From: CAZKTF01 sp964555565
GTDB lineage: Bacteria > Planctomycetota > JAJSAM01 > JAKLKS01
DNA: 14,996 nucleotides
Assembly: GCA_964555565.1 (NCBI GenBank)
Contig: CAZKTF010000073.1
Location: 1 to 14,996, forward strand
Direction of reading: 5' to 3'
Shown here: piece by piece, positions 5,927 through 13,397 of the stretch
Layout: each line of letters begins with the position of its first letter
How positions within the stretch are numbered: the stretch's first letter is position 1
Notes under the pieces: model-generated
What the model saw: the letters and a program-made list of their open reading frames with translations, nothing else
Database searches by the model: none
What the model was told of the DNA's origin: nothing
Program-made: the position numbers and the translations under genes

Positions 5927-7180
5927 GTGAGCACACGCCCGAAGAGGCCCTCCTACCTCGTCCGCCCGCCCACCGCGGTCCTCACGCGGGGCTACGACCC
6001 GCGGCTCTCCGTCGGGTCCGCCCGGCCGGCCGTCTTCCGCTCCTCGACCTACGTCTTCTCCAGCCCGGAGTCCGCCGAGAGGGCCTTCGCCGTGGCCCTG
6101 GGCCGGGTCCAGCCCACCGAAGGGGAGAGTGTCGATCTCATCTACTCCCGCCTCTCCCATCCCAACGCCGAGATCTGCGAGGACCACCTGGTGCCGCTGG
6201 AGCCCGGGGCCTCCGCCGCGGCGGTCTTCAACAGCGGGATGGCGGCCATCTCGACGATCTTCCTCACCTGGTGCCGGCCCGGGACGGCCTTCGTCTACAC
6301 CGATCCGGTCTACGGCGGGACCCACCACCTGGTGAAGCAGCTCCTCGAGCCGCTCGGGCTGCGCGGCGTGGCGGTCCCCGCGGGGGACCGCAAGGCCCTC
6401 GCCCGCGCCGTGGCGCGGACGAAGGGACTGCGCCTGGTCTTCGTCGAGACCCCGGCCAACCCCACCCTCCGGATGACCGACATCGCCGCGGCCGCGGAGG
6501 CCGCCCGGCGCCGCAGGCCGCGTCCCCTGGTCGTCGTGGACAACACCTTCCTGGGTCCGGTCTTCCAGCACCCGCTCCAGCGCGGGGCGCACCTGGTCGT
6601 GTACTCCGCGACCAAGTTCCTCGCCGGCTTCAGCGACATGCTGGGCGGCGTGGTCCTGGGGGCCGACCCGGGGCTCCTCCACGAGCTCCGCGGGACGCGG
6701 GCCATCCTCGGGAACATCCTCCAGCCGGACGAGTCCTGGCTCCTGGACGGCCGGCTCGCCACGGTCACCCTCCGCATGAACCGCCAGAGCAAGAACGCCG
6801 AGCGGATCGTCAAGGGGCTCGCCGGCCACCCGCGGGTCCAGCGGATGCTCTACCCCGCCCTGTTCGAGGAGCCGGAGCAGGTCCGGATCCGGGACGCCCA
6901 GTGCCGCTACCCGGGCTCGATCTTCGCCATGGAGCTCCGGGGAGGGAAGTCCGCGGCCTTCGAGTTCCTCCGCAGGCTCCGCATCGCGAGCGACGCCGTG
7001 AGCCTGGGCGGCGTCGAGTCGCTCGCCTGCCACCCCGCCTCGACGACCCACTCCGAGATGGCGCCCGCGGAGCAGGCCCGCGCCGGTGTCACCGCGGGGC
7101 TCGTGCGCGTCTCCGTCGGCGTGGAGGACTGGCGCGACCTGCTCGCGGACTTCAAGCGGGCGTTGGACGCGATCCGGTGA
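5927..7180 (+). CDS. Cys/Met metabolism PLP-dependent enzyme (cystathionine gamma-synthase / methionine gamma-lyase family)
   Basis: Protein of 417 residues, close to the usual family length, in the fold-type I trans-sulfuration family. The Schiff-base lysine is K230 in VVYSATKFLAG. The neighbour-subunit phosphate-binding pair is Y73/R75 in IYSRLSHPN. Y129 (VYGGT) should stack on PLP, D205 (VVVDNTF) should bind the pyridine nitrogen, and the C-terminal signature SLGGVESLACHPASTTHSEM is present. Family members make cystathionine, homocysteine or H2S, or cleave methionine; the exact reaction cannot be chosen from motifs. The N-terminal 25 residues are longer than in typical enzymes. GTG 5927 is preceded by GAGG (5915-5918) at 8 nt. 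The stop codon directly abuts the stop of the convergent peroxiredoxin gene with no bases between. Confidence 0.92.
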   Translation: MSTRPKRPSYLVRPPTAVLTRGYDPRLSVGSARPAVFRSSTYVFSSPESAERAFAVALGRVQPTEGESVDLIYSRLSHPNAEICEDHLVPLEPGASAAAVFNSGMAAISTIFLTWCRPGTAFVYTDPVYGGTHHLVKQLLEPLGLRGVAVPAGDRKALARAVARTKGLRLVFVETPANPTLRMTDIAAAAEAARRRRPRPLVVVDNTFLGPVFQHPLQRGAHLVVYSATKFLAGFSDMLGGVVLGADPGLLHELRGTRAILGNILQPDESWLLDGRLATVTLRMNRQSKNAERIVKGLAGHPRVQRMLYPALFEEPEQVRIRDAQCRYPGSIFAMELRGGKSAAFEFLRRLRIASDAVSLGGVESLACHPASTTHSEMAPAEQARAGVTAGLVRVSVGVEDWRDLLADFKRALDAIR

Positions 7181-7849
7181 TTACGGCGCCCTCTTCACGA
7201 AGTACCAGTCCTTCGCCTCCGGGTTGTTCGAGTTCTCGCTGAGGCGCGTGGCCGCCTCGTCCACGGTCTTCGGCGGCGGGAGGATGACCTTGTCCCCGGG
7301 CTTCCAGCCCTCGGGGCAGGCGGTCCCCGCGTGCGAGTCCACGAACTGGAGGGCGTCCACGATCCGCAGGACCTCGTCGATGGAGCGCCCGGCGTTCATC
7401 GGGTAGTAGATGCACGCCCGGACGGTCCGCTTCGGGTCGATGACGAACAGCGCGCGCACGGTGGCCATGTCGCTGGCGCCGGGGTGGATCATCCCGTAGG
7501 CGCGGGCGACCTTACCGTCCAGGTCGGCGATCACGGGGAAGGGGATCTTCACCCCGTGCTTCTCCTCCAGGTTCCGGACCCACGCGATGTGGGAGTAGAC
7601 GCTGTCCACGGAGAGACCGACGAGCTGGGCGTTGCGGCGGGTGAACTCCTCGGCCCGCCGGGTGAAGCCCAGGAACTCCGTGGAGCAGACGGGCGTGAAG
7701 TCGTAGGGGTGGCTGAACAGCACCATCCACTTCCCCGGGAACGACGCGAGCGAGATCGGCCCCTGGGTCGTCGTCGCCTGGAAGTCCGGGGCGGGCGAGT
7801 TGAGCGTCGGCAGCGAGACCGGCGTCGGGGCGGCTGCGTTCTCCGGCAT
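7181..7849 (-). CDS. Peroxiredoxin, Prx6 / thermophile 2-Cys-like type
   Basis: Thiol peroxidase of 222 residues. The peroxidatic cysteine is C55 in DFTPVCSTEF, with T52 and R132 (TVRALFVID) as the other active-site residues. The C-terminal dimerisation arm is of Prx6 type. C178 in TACPEGWKPGD lies where archaeal/thermophile Prx6-like enzymes have a resolving cysteine, so it is probably a 2-Cys enzyme rather than a strict 1-Cys one; C146 is a further thiol. ATG 7849 has AGGAGG just upstream. It lies 44 bp downstream of the persulfide dioxygenase-rhodanese gene in the same direction, with a hairpin between, so an operon for reactive sulfur and peroxide defence is plausible. Confidence 0.92.
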   Translation of the reverse strand: MPENAAAPTPVSLPTLNSPAPDFQATTTQGPISLASFPGKWMVLFSHPYDFTPVCSTEFLGFTRRAEEFTRRNAQLVGLSVDSVYSHIAWVRNLEEKHGVKIPFPVIADLDGKVARAYGMIHPGASDMATVRALFVIDPKRTVRACIYYPMNAGRSIDEVLRIVDALQFVDSHAGTACPEGWKPGDKVILPPPKTVDEAATRLSENSNNPEAKDWYFVKRAP

Positions 7850-7866
7850 CCCATCCTCCTGTTCCC

Positions 7867-7888
7867 GGCCGCCCTTCCGCGGGCGGCC
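7867..7888 (-). terminator. Intercistronic hairpin
   Basis: GGCCGCCC (7867-7874), a 6-nt loop and GGGCGGCC (7881-7888) form a perfect 8-bp G+C stem. It begins 5 nt after the TAG stop of the dioxygenase-rhodanese gene and lies just ahead of the ribosome binding site of the peroxiredoxin gene. There is no T-tract, so it may be an mRNA-stabilising or partial-termination element. Confidence 0.5.
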
Positions 7889-7893
7889 GACAC

Positions 7894-9009
7894 CTAACCC
7901 TCGATCGGCAATCCCTCCGCGGCCCAGCGGTCCGTCCCGCCGGCCACGCTGAAGACCCTCCGGCGTCCGCTCTCGATGAGCCACTCGGCGGCCTGCGCCG
8001 AGCGGGCGCCGGTCCTGCAGATGACGAGGACCTCGCGGTCCGGGCCCCCGGGGATCTCCCCCGCGCGCCGGGGCACCTCGCGGAGCGGGACGAGGACCGC
8101 CCCCGCGGCGTGCCGCCCCGAGGGGGCCGCGTACTCCCGGGGCTCCCGGACGTCCAGGAGGAAGGGCCGCTCCCCCCCCGTCGGGACGCCCTCCGAGAGC
8201 CGCCTCCAGGCCTCCCGCGGGGCCAGCAGCGGGACGCGCCCCGTGGGGGCCGTGGCGCAGGCGCCCGCGGCCCCCCCCGTCGGGCAGGGGGCGGGGGCCG
8301 CCTCCGCCGCTTCCGCGTGGTGGGCCGCGTGGGCCTCCGCCGTCCCGAGGTTCGCCGCGATCACCCGGAGCATCCAGTCCGGGGCGGGCATCGCCACCGC
8401 CCGCTGCCACGCGACGTACTCCTCGCGCGTCACCTCCTGGAACCGGGGGTTGCGCCGCCGCTCCGCCCCGAGCGTGGACTCCGCGAGCCCCGCGTAGTCG
8501 TGCCCCGGGAGGACGCGGACCCCGTCCTCGAGGGACGCGAGGCGCCCGAGGCTGTCCCAGTGCGCCCCGGGGTCGCCCCCGGGGAGGTCGAGCCGCCCCG
8601 CCCCGTCCTGCGCGAGGAAGAGGAAGTCGCCGGTGAGGAGGGCGTCCCCGCAGCGGAGCGTCACGCTGTCCGGCGTGTGCCCCGGCGTGTGGAGGACCTC
8701 GACCCGCAGGTCGCCGGCGCGCAGCACCTGCCCGTCCCGGAGGCGCTCCGTGACGGAGGCGCACCCGGTGCTGCCGTGGAGCGCGTAGGGGACACCCGCG
8801 CGGGCCGCCAGCGCCGCGCCCCCGCTGTGGTGGTCGGCGTGGAGGTGGGTGTCCACGACCATCTCGAGACGCAACCCCTCGCGCCCGAGGAGCGCCAGGT
8901 CCGCGTCCACGCGCCCCGCAAGGGGGTCCACGAGGACGGCCCCCCGCGTGCGCTCGCACGCGAGGAGGTAGGAGCGGCAGGCGGCCTCGCCGAGCCTTCG
9001 GAGGATCAT
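7894..9009 (-). CDS. Persulfide dioxygenase-rhodanese fusion (MBL fold + rhodanese)
   Basis: Protein of 371 residues. About residues 1-235 are an ETHE1-like metallo-beta-lactamase fold: H55-L-H57-A-D59-H60, H111 (HTPGHTPDS), D128 (LLTGDFLF) and H170 (PGHDY). H55, H111 and D128 match the mononuclear iron ligands of persulfide dioxygenases, and GRLDLPGGD resembles the substrate-loop motif. Residues of about 225-257 form an Ala/His-rich linker with C242 and C251. About 260-371 is an active rhodanese domain with D286-R288 and catalytic C331 in the loop CRTGAR. Such fusions oxidise glutathione or protein persulfide to sulfite and transfer sulfane sulfur. I start at ATG 9009, which gives the family-like N-terminus MILRRLGEAACRSYLLAC; an upstream in-frame ATG at 9048 lies inside a probable -10 box. 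The peroxiredoxin gene follows. Confidence 0.9.
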   Translation of the reverse strand: MILRRLGEAACRSYLLACERTRGAVLVDPLAGRVDADLALLGREGLRLEMVVDTHLHADHHSGGAALAARAGVPYALHGSTGCASVTERLRDGQVLRAGDLRVEVLHTPGHTPDSVTLRCGDALLTGDFLFLAQDGAGRLDLPGGDPGAHWDSLGRLASLEDGVRVLPGHDYAGLAESTLGAERRRNPRFQEVTREEYVAWQRAVAMPAPDWMLRVIAANLGTAEAHAAHHAEAAEAAPAPCPTGGAAGACATAPTGRVPLLAPREAWRRLSEGVPTGGERPFLLDVREPREYAAPSGRHAAGAVLVPLREVPRRAGEIPGGPDREVLVICRTGARSAQAAEWLIESGRRRVFSVAGGTDRWAAEGLPIEG

Positions 9010-9046
9010 CGCGGGAGTCCGGGGGGCACCATGACCTTGGTCCCGC

Positions 9047-9098
9047 ATCCTACCCGGGCCCCGGGGCCCTCCACGCATCCCTGACCCCGCTTGACCCC
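9047..9098 (-). promoter_or_regulatory. Divergent intergenic region: -10 candidate and tandem TGACCCC
   Basis: On the minus strand, TAGGAT (9047-9052) is a possible -10 for the dioxygenase-rhodanese gene, giving a leader of about 30 nt. TGACCCC occurs twice on the plus strand, at 9082-9088 and 9092-9098, exactly 10 bp (one helical turn) apart. These could be an operator between the two divergent genes or remnants of repeat A, whose half-site is the same. Confidence 0.35.
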
Positions 9099-9125
9099 CC
9101 GTGGCAACCCGGTGAAGATGGCCCC

Positions 9126-11972
9126 ATGGACCTCCCCGGGGGGCGTGTCTCCTTCGCGGCCGCCCTCCTCGCGGGGGCGGCCCTCCTCGGGCCCGCCGGG
9201 CCGGCGCCCCCCGCGCGCGCCGAGGGGCCGGTGGACGGGGTCGTCGAGGACGGCACGTGCCGGTGCGAGGCGGGGAACGCCTGCTGGCACTACCTCCACT
9301 CCCCGGTGGACCCGCCCGCGGACGAGTGCTGGTGCGGGGCCTGCACGAGGCTCTCGCACCACGGCGGGACCCAGGCCCTCCCCGGGTGCAGCCCGCTCTG
9401 CTGGGGCGGGAACGACATGGACTGCTTCCTGGAGCGGCACGCCTACTCCTGGGGGATCGCCTGCTCGGAGCGGTGGGCGAAGAAGTACTGCTGCAACCTC
9501 CCCGGCTGGCGGAACTGCCCCCGCTGCGAGAAGACGGACGAGAAGCCCTGGCTCGAGGAGGAGCACCAGGACGTCTTCCGGCGGCAGAAGGTGGAGGCGG
9601 AACTGTTCGCCGAGAGGGTGGTGATCTGCCGCACCGCGCACTTCTACGTGGTCACGGACATCCCCTCGCTCAAGATCGCCACGGCGGGGGGCTCCTTCCG
9701 GATCGCTTCGACCCACGAACTGGCCCACATCTACCTGGAGCGGTGCGAGAAGGCCTACCGGGAGTTCGTGCGGGCCTTCGGCGACGAGGTGACGCTCTCG
9801 AAGCCGGCCGGCGTGTACCTCCCGAAGAGGGAGTCCCAGGCTGCGAAGATCCAGGCCCGCTACTTCTCCAGCCCGAAGACGAACCTCCTCTACGGCGGGG
9901 GCAACGACACGAAGGTCGCCGACGGGTACTGCTTCAACGGCTTCTGCGCCTCGCTGGCGAAGTACGGGGACGACGACGGCCTCCACCACGCCGTCCGGCA
10001 CATGCTCGGCCACCTCCTCATCTCCTGCTGGACGAAGGTGGACGGGAAGAACCGGGTGCTCCCCCGCTGGGTCTTCGAGGGGGTCGCCCACTGGCTCGGC
10101 AAGTCCCACCCGCGCCTGAAGGACGAGGTGGTCTGGTGCGCGGACGAGGGGACCCCGCTCTCCGGCAGCGGGAAGAACTGGGACCAGGAGGCCCGCAAGG
10201 TCGCCGCCGACGCGCGGTCGGTCCCCATCGAGCGGCTCCTCGGGACGAGCACCATCGGGCAGCTCGACTACGACATGCACGTGCGCTCCTGGTCCTACTT
10301 CGACCTCGCGCTGGCCGAGGACCGGGAGCGGTTCGTGGCCGTGATCCGGGCGCTCCGCCAGGAGGTCCCGGCGCGGCAGGCCTGGATGGAGAACATGGGC
10401 TGCACGCCCGAGGAGTGGGACCACCGGTGGCGGGACCGGCTCCTCGGCCGACGGTCCACGCTCGGGCCGGTGACGACGCGGGACAAGGAGGACGACGAGG
10501 GCCCCGGGGGGGCGGAGCGCCGGGCGCTGCGCATCGAGGCCGACATGCAGAACCTTGCGGCCCGGATCCGGGCCGTCGGCACCTGCGCCGACCCGAAGCT
10601 CGCCGCCACGCTGGTCACGCTCTTCTCGCGGGACTCCGACGCGGTCCGCGAGCAGCTCACCGTGGTGCTCGCGAAGACCACCGATCCGGCCTGCCTCGCC
10701 GCGATCCGCGAGAAGGGGCTCCAGGACGGGAACGACATGGTCCGGGCCTACGCGTCCCGGGTCCTGGGGCTCGCGAAGGACCGGGAGTCCGCGCCGGCCC
10801 TCCGGGGCCTCCTCTCCGACGCCTACTGGTTCTGCCGGGCCGAGGCGGCGCTGGCCCTCATGCGCCTGGAGGACGCCGTCTCGGTGGACGCGCTGAAACT
10901 CCTGCTCGCCGACCCCTCCCCGAAGACCCGGATCGCCGCGATGGACGCCCTCGGGGCCTTCGGGAAGAAGTCCGAGAAGGTCCTCTCGGGCGTGGCCGCC
11001 AACCTCGACTCCCCCCACTGGCAGGTCCGGTCCGCGGCGGCGGAGAGCCTGGGGAACATCGGCTCCAGCGCCGGCGTGGACCCGCTCATCAACCGGATGA
11101 CCCTGGAGGCCGGGCGGATCCGGAAGGACTGCGGCGCGGCGCTGAAGCTCATCGTGCACGACGACCTGGGGCTCAACCCGGAGAACTGGTCGAAGTGGTG
11201 GGCGAAGGAGCGGGAGAGGTTCGGCGGGGCGCTCCCGCCGCCCGACGCGGGGCCCCCGCCGGACTCGGCCGAGGAGGGGCGCTACGCCCCGACCCGCCCC
11301 CCGAACTACGGTCTGCGCGTCTTCTCCGACCGGGTCGGGTACGTCCTCGACATGTCGAACTCGATGTTCAACCTGTTCGAGCCCGACCCCGTCGCGGTCA
11401 AGCGGCTGCGCCGCGAATACAAGGGGACGAACAAGTTCGAGATCTCCCGCGAGGAGATCGTCCAGTCGGTGGCGAGCCTCGACCCCCGGGCCCGCTTCAA
11501 CGTGCTGGTCTTCTCCGACCGGACCCGGGCGCTGTCGAACCAGCTCCTCGCGGCCGGTTCGGACGCGCAGGGGAAGGCGGAGTCCTTCCTGCGCTCCTGC
11601 CGCTCCTCCCCGGACACGGCCGCCCGGAAGGGGTCGAACGCCCAGCTCACCAACTTCTACGCGGCCTTCCGGACCGTGCTCGACATGCCGGATCGGGGCG
11701 GGCTGTCCCCGGGGTTCCAGGAGACGCCCGACACGATGTTCTTCCTCACCGACGGCGAGCCGACCATCGGCGAGATCGTGGACGCCGACGCGCTCCTGGC
11801 CTGGTTCGACGGCCTCAACCGCTACGCCCGCATACGGGTCCACGTGGTGGCCTACGGCCAGATGGGGATCGACCTCCAGTTCCTCCAGCACCTCGCGGAG
11901 GACAACGGCGGGGAGTTCATCCACGTCCTGGAGAAGCAGGGCAGCGAGACCGGAGGGGACGTCCCTAAGTAA
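9126..11972 (+). CDS. Large secreted Cys-rich peptidase-like / HEAT repeat / vWA-domain protein
   Basis: Protein of 948 residues. In order: signal peptide (1-32, ending PPARA); a segment with about 14 cysteines (44-138, including CRC, ECWCGAC, YCC, CPRC); a region resembling gluzincin-type metallopeptidases (about 160-450); HEAT-like repeats (about 475-690); a Pro-rich linker (about 700-720); and a von Willebrand A domain (about 733-940) with MIDAS motif D742-M-S744-N-S746 and LTDGEPT (T875, D876). The peptidase-like region has HELAH at 197-201 and, later, HMLGH at 292-296 followed by WVFEGVAHW (E318). The second site looks like HExxH with the catalytic Glu replaced by Met. I infer an envelope protein for binding or scaffolding, with doubtful protease activity. 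The final residues GDVPK and the TAA stop are encoded by an inverted repeat. The start has no strong ribosome binding site. Confidence 0.85.
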   Translation: MDLPGGRVSFAAALLAGAALLGPAGPAPPARAEGPVDGVVEDGTCRCEAGNACWHYLHSPVDPPADECWCGACTRLSHHGGTQALPGCSPLCWGGNDMDCFLERHAYSWGIACSERWAKKYCCNLPGWRNCPRCEKTDEKPWLEEEHQDVFRRQKVEAELFAERVVICRTAHFYVVTDIPSLKIATAGGSFRIASTHELAHIYLERCEKAYREFVRAFGDEVTLSKPAGVYLPKRESQAAKIQARYFSSPKTNLLYGGGNDTKVADGYCFNGFCASLAKYGDDDGLHHAVRHMLGHLLISCWTKVDGKNRVLPRWVFEGVAHWLGKSHPRLKDEVVWCADEGTPLSGSGKNWDQEARKVAADARSVPIERLLGTSTIGQLDYDMHVRSWSYFDLALAEDRERFVAVIRALRQEVPARQAWMENMGCTPEEWDHRWRDRLLGRRSTLGPVTTRDKEDDEGPGGAERRALRIEADMQNLAARIRAVGTCADPKLAATLVTLFSRDSDAVREQLTVVLAKTTDPACLAAIREKGLQDGNDMVRAYASRVLGLAKDRESAPALRGLLSDAYWFCRAEAALALMRLEDAVSVDALKLLLADPSPKTRIAAMDALGAFGKKSEKVLSGVAANLDSPHWQVRSAAAESLGNIGSSAGVDPLINRMTLEAGRIRKDCGAALKLIVHDDLGLNPENWSKWWAKERERFGGALPPPDAGPPPDSAEEGRYAPTRPPNYGLRVFSDRVGYVLDMSNSMFNLFEPDPVAVKRLRREYKGTNKFEISREEIVQSVASLDPRARFNVLVFSDRTRALSNQLLAAGSDAQGKAESFLRSCRSSPDTAARKGSNAQLTNFYAAFRTVLDMPDRGGLSPGFQETPDTMFFLTDGEPTIGEIVDADALLAWFDGLNRYARIRVHVVAYGQMGIDLQFLQHLAEDNGGEFIHVLEKQGSETGGDVPK

Positions 11973-12034
11973 GTAACCACACGAGCCGACTGCGTGCTCG
12001 ACCTTCAGTTACTTACTTACTTAGGGACGTCCCC
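11955..12034. repeat. Perfect 22-bp inverted repeat at convergent gene ends
   Basis: The arm at 11955-11976 (GGGGACGTCCC followed by TAAGTAAGTAA) is repeated as its exact reverse complement at 12013-12034, with a 36-bp loop. A fourth TTAC unit on the right lets the arms pair in a register shifted by 4 bp. GGGACGTCCC is itself a palindrome. The left arm encodes the last residues and stop of the HEAT/vWA gene; the right arm ends at the first base of the stop codon of the convergent pseudopilin gene. It could act as a two-way terminator and probably is a member of a dispersed REP-like family, which is inference. Confidence 0.85.
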
Positions 12035-12774
12035 TACCTGACCGCCCTCCAGCAGGCCCCGTCCCGCCCCGTGGTCCCGAGCGCGGGCGCCCCGGTGAGG
12101 GTGTCGAGCGGGCCCGGCCCGAGGAAGGCGGCGCCCGGCCGGGGGCCGCGGGGCGCGTCGGCCGGGGCCCCGGGGGCCGGGAGGCCGCCGTAGGGGGCGT
12201 CGGCCGCGGAGGGGACCCCGAGCTGGTTGGCGAAGAAGGTCCTCTGCCCCGTGGACCCGCGCGACTCGGGCCAGGCGTAGACGCACCAGGCGGAGGCCGC
12301 GAGCCCGGGGTCCACGCGCGACTTCGGCTCCAGGGCCCCGCCGACGTAGCGCTCCCCGACCCCGCGCCCTCCCTCCCCCGGAAGCCAGAGGCGGTAGCAG
12401 TAGCCCGTGAGGACGGCCTCCCCCTCGGCCCTCACCTTGAGGTAGAGCTCGGGGAGGAGCTTGCGCCCGCTCGCGCAGAGCGGGGCCCCGTCGGTCCGGG
12501 GCGGCCCCCGGTCCCCGGAGAGTTCCAGCAGGAAGGCGTGCTCGCCGCGGCCGTCCCGGTCCTCGTCGATGCGCCCCGAGGCGCGGACGAGGGCCTCGGC
12601 GGCCACGATGGCGCGTACGGTCCGGGCCGCCGCGGCCTCCCCGTTGCGGACCCGCGCCGCGAGGAGGTTCGGGACGGCGATCGCGCCGAGGAGCCCCACC
12701 ACGAGGACCGCCAGGATCGTCTCGAGGACGGTCCAGCCCCTCTCCCCGCGCGCGTCCCTTTCCCCTCGCGCCAT
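12034..12774 (-). CDS. Type IV pilin-like / type II secretion pseudopilin
   Basis: Protein of 246 residues with a class III (prepilin) signal: a short basic leader, cleavage expected after G13, W14 at +1, E18 at +5 (WTVLE), then the hydrophobic helix TILAVLVVGLLGAIAVPNLL. Tryptophan at +1 is unusual, since Phe or Met is typical. The exported domain (about 45-246) is Gly/Pro/Ala-rich and has four cysteines (LCAS, GYCYR, AWCVY, GACWR) that could form two disulfides. It is probably a minor pseudopilin of a type II secretion or type IV pilus system whose other genes are not in the window. ATG 12774 has no clear ribosome binding site; the sequence CATCCT lies 6 nt upstream. Its stop abuts the right arm of the inverted repeat. 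Confidence 0.8.
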   Translation of the reverse strand: MARGERDARGERGWTVLETILAVLVVGLLGAIAVPNLLAARVRNGEAAAARTVRAIVAAEALVRASGRIDEDRDGRGEHAFLLELSGDRGPPRTDGAPLCASGRKLLPELYLKVRAEGEAVLTGYCYRLWLPGEGGRGVGERYVGGALEPKSRVDPGLAASAWCVYAWPESRGSTGQRTFFANQLGVPSAADAPYGGLPAPGAPADAPRGPRPGAAFLGPGPLDTLTGAPALGTTGRDGACWRAVR

Positions 12775-12868
12775 GCCGCAAGGATGCCCGCGGGAGGGCC
12801 CGGCACCAACATCCGGACGCGCGGCGCCGGGACCCGGAAGTTTCGTGCGTCCCCCGAGGCGAGGGCGC

Positions 12869-12874
12869 TATCTT
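12869..12874 (+). promoter_or_regulatory. Candidate -10 box of the ferredoxin gene
   Basis: TATCTT (12869-12874) lies 67 bp before the ferredoxin ATG in the 167-bp divergent gap between the pseudopilin and ferredoxin genes. No good -35. Nothing else recognisable is seen in this gap apart from the AGGAGAG ribosome binding site at 12931-12937. Confidence 0.28.
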
Positions 12875-12941
12875 CCGCCGCGCGCTCCCCAGGGGCGGGC
12901 GCGTGGGCCGGGCCGGCGAAGCCCCTTCCCAGGAGAGTCCG

Positions 12942-13256
12942 ATGCCCTACGTCATCCTGAACAAGTGCCTCGGCGAGAGGTACGCCGCGTGCGTGGACGT
13001 CTGCCCGGTCGAGTGCATCCACCCCGGCGACTACCAGGGGCAGCCCTTCATGATCATCGACCCCGAGACCTGCATCGACTGCGGGGCGTGCCTGCCGGAG
13101 TGCCCGATCGGCGCCATCGTGGACTCGGGGGACACGGACCCCGAGTACACGAAGATCAACGCGGAGCTGACCCCCACCTTCAAGAACAACCCGCCGGTGG
13201 AACTGCGCCCGCCGACCGACCCGCCGCGCCGACCGGAGAACAAGCTGACCCGGTAG
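12942..13256 (+). CDS. 7Fe ([3Fe-4S][4Fe-4S]) type ferredoxin
   Basis: Small electron carrier of 104 residues. Its cysteines are C9, C17, C21, C25, C44, C47, C50 and C54, giving the pattern C-x7-C-x3-CP-x2-C then C-x2-C-x2-C-x3-CP. This is the arrangement of seven-iron ferredoxins such as Azotobacter FdI, where the first two cysteines and the last hold a [3Fe-4S] cluster, C21/C44/C47/C50 hold a [4Fe-4S] cluster, and C25 is free. A two-cluster 8Fe form cannot be excluded. The C-terminal 45 residues are a Pro-rich extension. ATG 12942 is preceded by AGGAGAG. The partner enzyme is not evident; the gene stands alone and converges on the hydrolase gene. Confidence 0.92.
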   Translation: MPYVILNKCLGERYAACVDVCPVECIHPGDYQGQPFMIIDPETCIDCGACLPECPIGAIVDSGDTDPEYTKINAELTPTFKNNPPVELRPPTDPPRRPENKLTR

Positions 13257-13268
13257 TTGCCCTTGTAG

Positions 13269-13288
13269 GGGCGGGGCTTGCCCCGCCC
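13269..13288. terminator. G+C-rich hairpin after the ferredoxin gene
   Basis: GGGCGGGGC (13269-13277), TT and GCCCCGCCC (13280-13288) form a perfect 9-bp stem 12 bp after the ferredoxin stop. It is preceded by TTGTAG. It lacks a T-tract. Sequences of this form occur as dispersed repeats in many G+C-rich genomes, so it may be a repeat that also ends transcription. CCCCGCCCGCCGT occurs at 13281-13293 and again at 13368-13380. Confidence 0.5.
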
Positions 13289-13320
13289 GCCGTGTGTATT
13301 CGGGGGGTTGGCGCGGGGCT

Positions 13321-13364
13321 CCCCAGGCTCGGCCCGCCACTGGCGGGCCTCGAAGTCCCTGGGG
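13321..13364. repeat. Nested inverted repeat between convergent genes
   Basis: An outer stem CCCCAGG (13321-13327) / CCTGGGG (13358-13364) encloses an inner near-perfect palindrome, GGCCCGCC (13331-13338) / GGCGGGCC (13342-13349). With the preceding hairpin, this makes the 141-bp gap between the ferredoxin and hydrolase genes almost entirely structured. Confidence 0.5.
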
Positions 13365-13397
13365 TCCCCCCGCCCGCCGTTGCCGTCGGGGCGCGTT

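Noticed and set aside
9006..11924. Minus-strand ORF of 972 codons opposite the HEAT/vWA gene
   Set aside because: It is the antisense mirror of a strongly supported protein and has no domain pattern; long antisense frames are expected at this base composition.
9257..11968. Plus-strand ORF of 903 codons in another frame of the HEAT/vWA gene
   Set aside because: The translation is repetitive Arg/Pro/Gly and has no recognisable motif; the 9126 frame carries the signal peptide, HEAT and MIDAS motifs.
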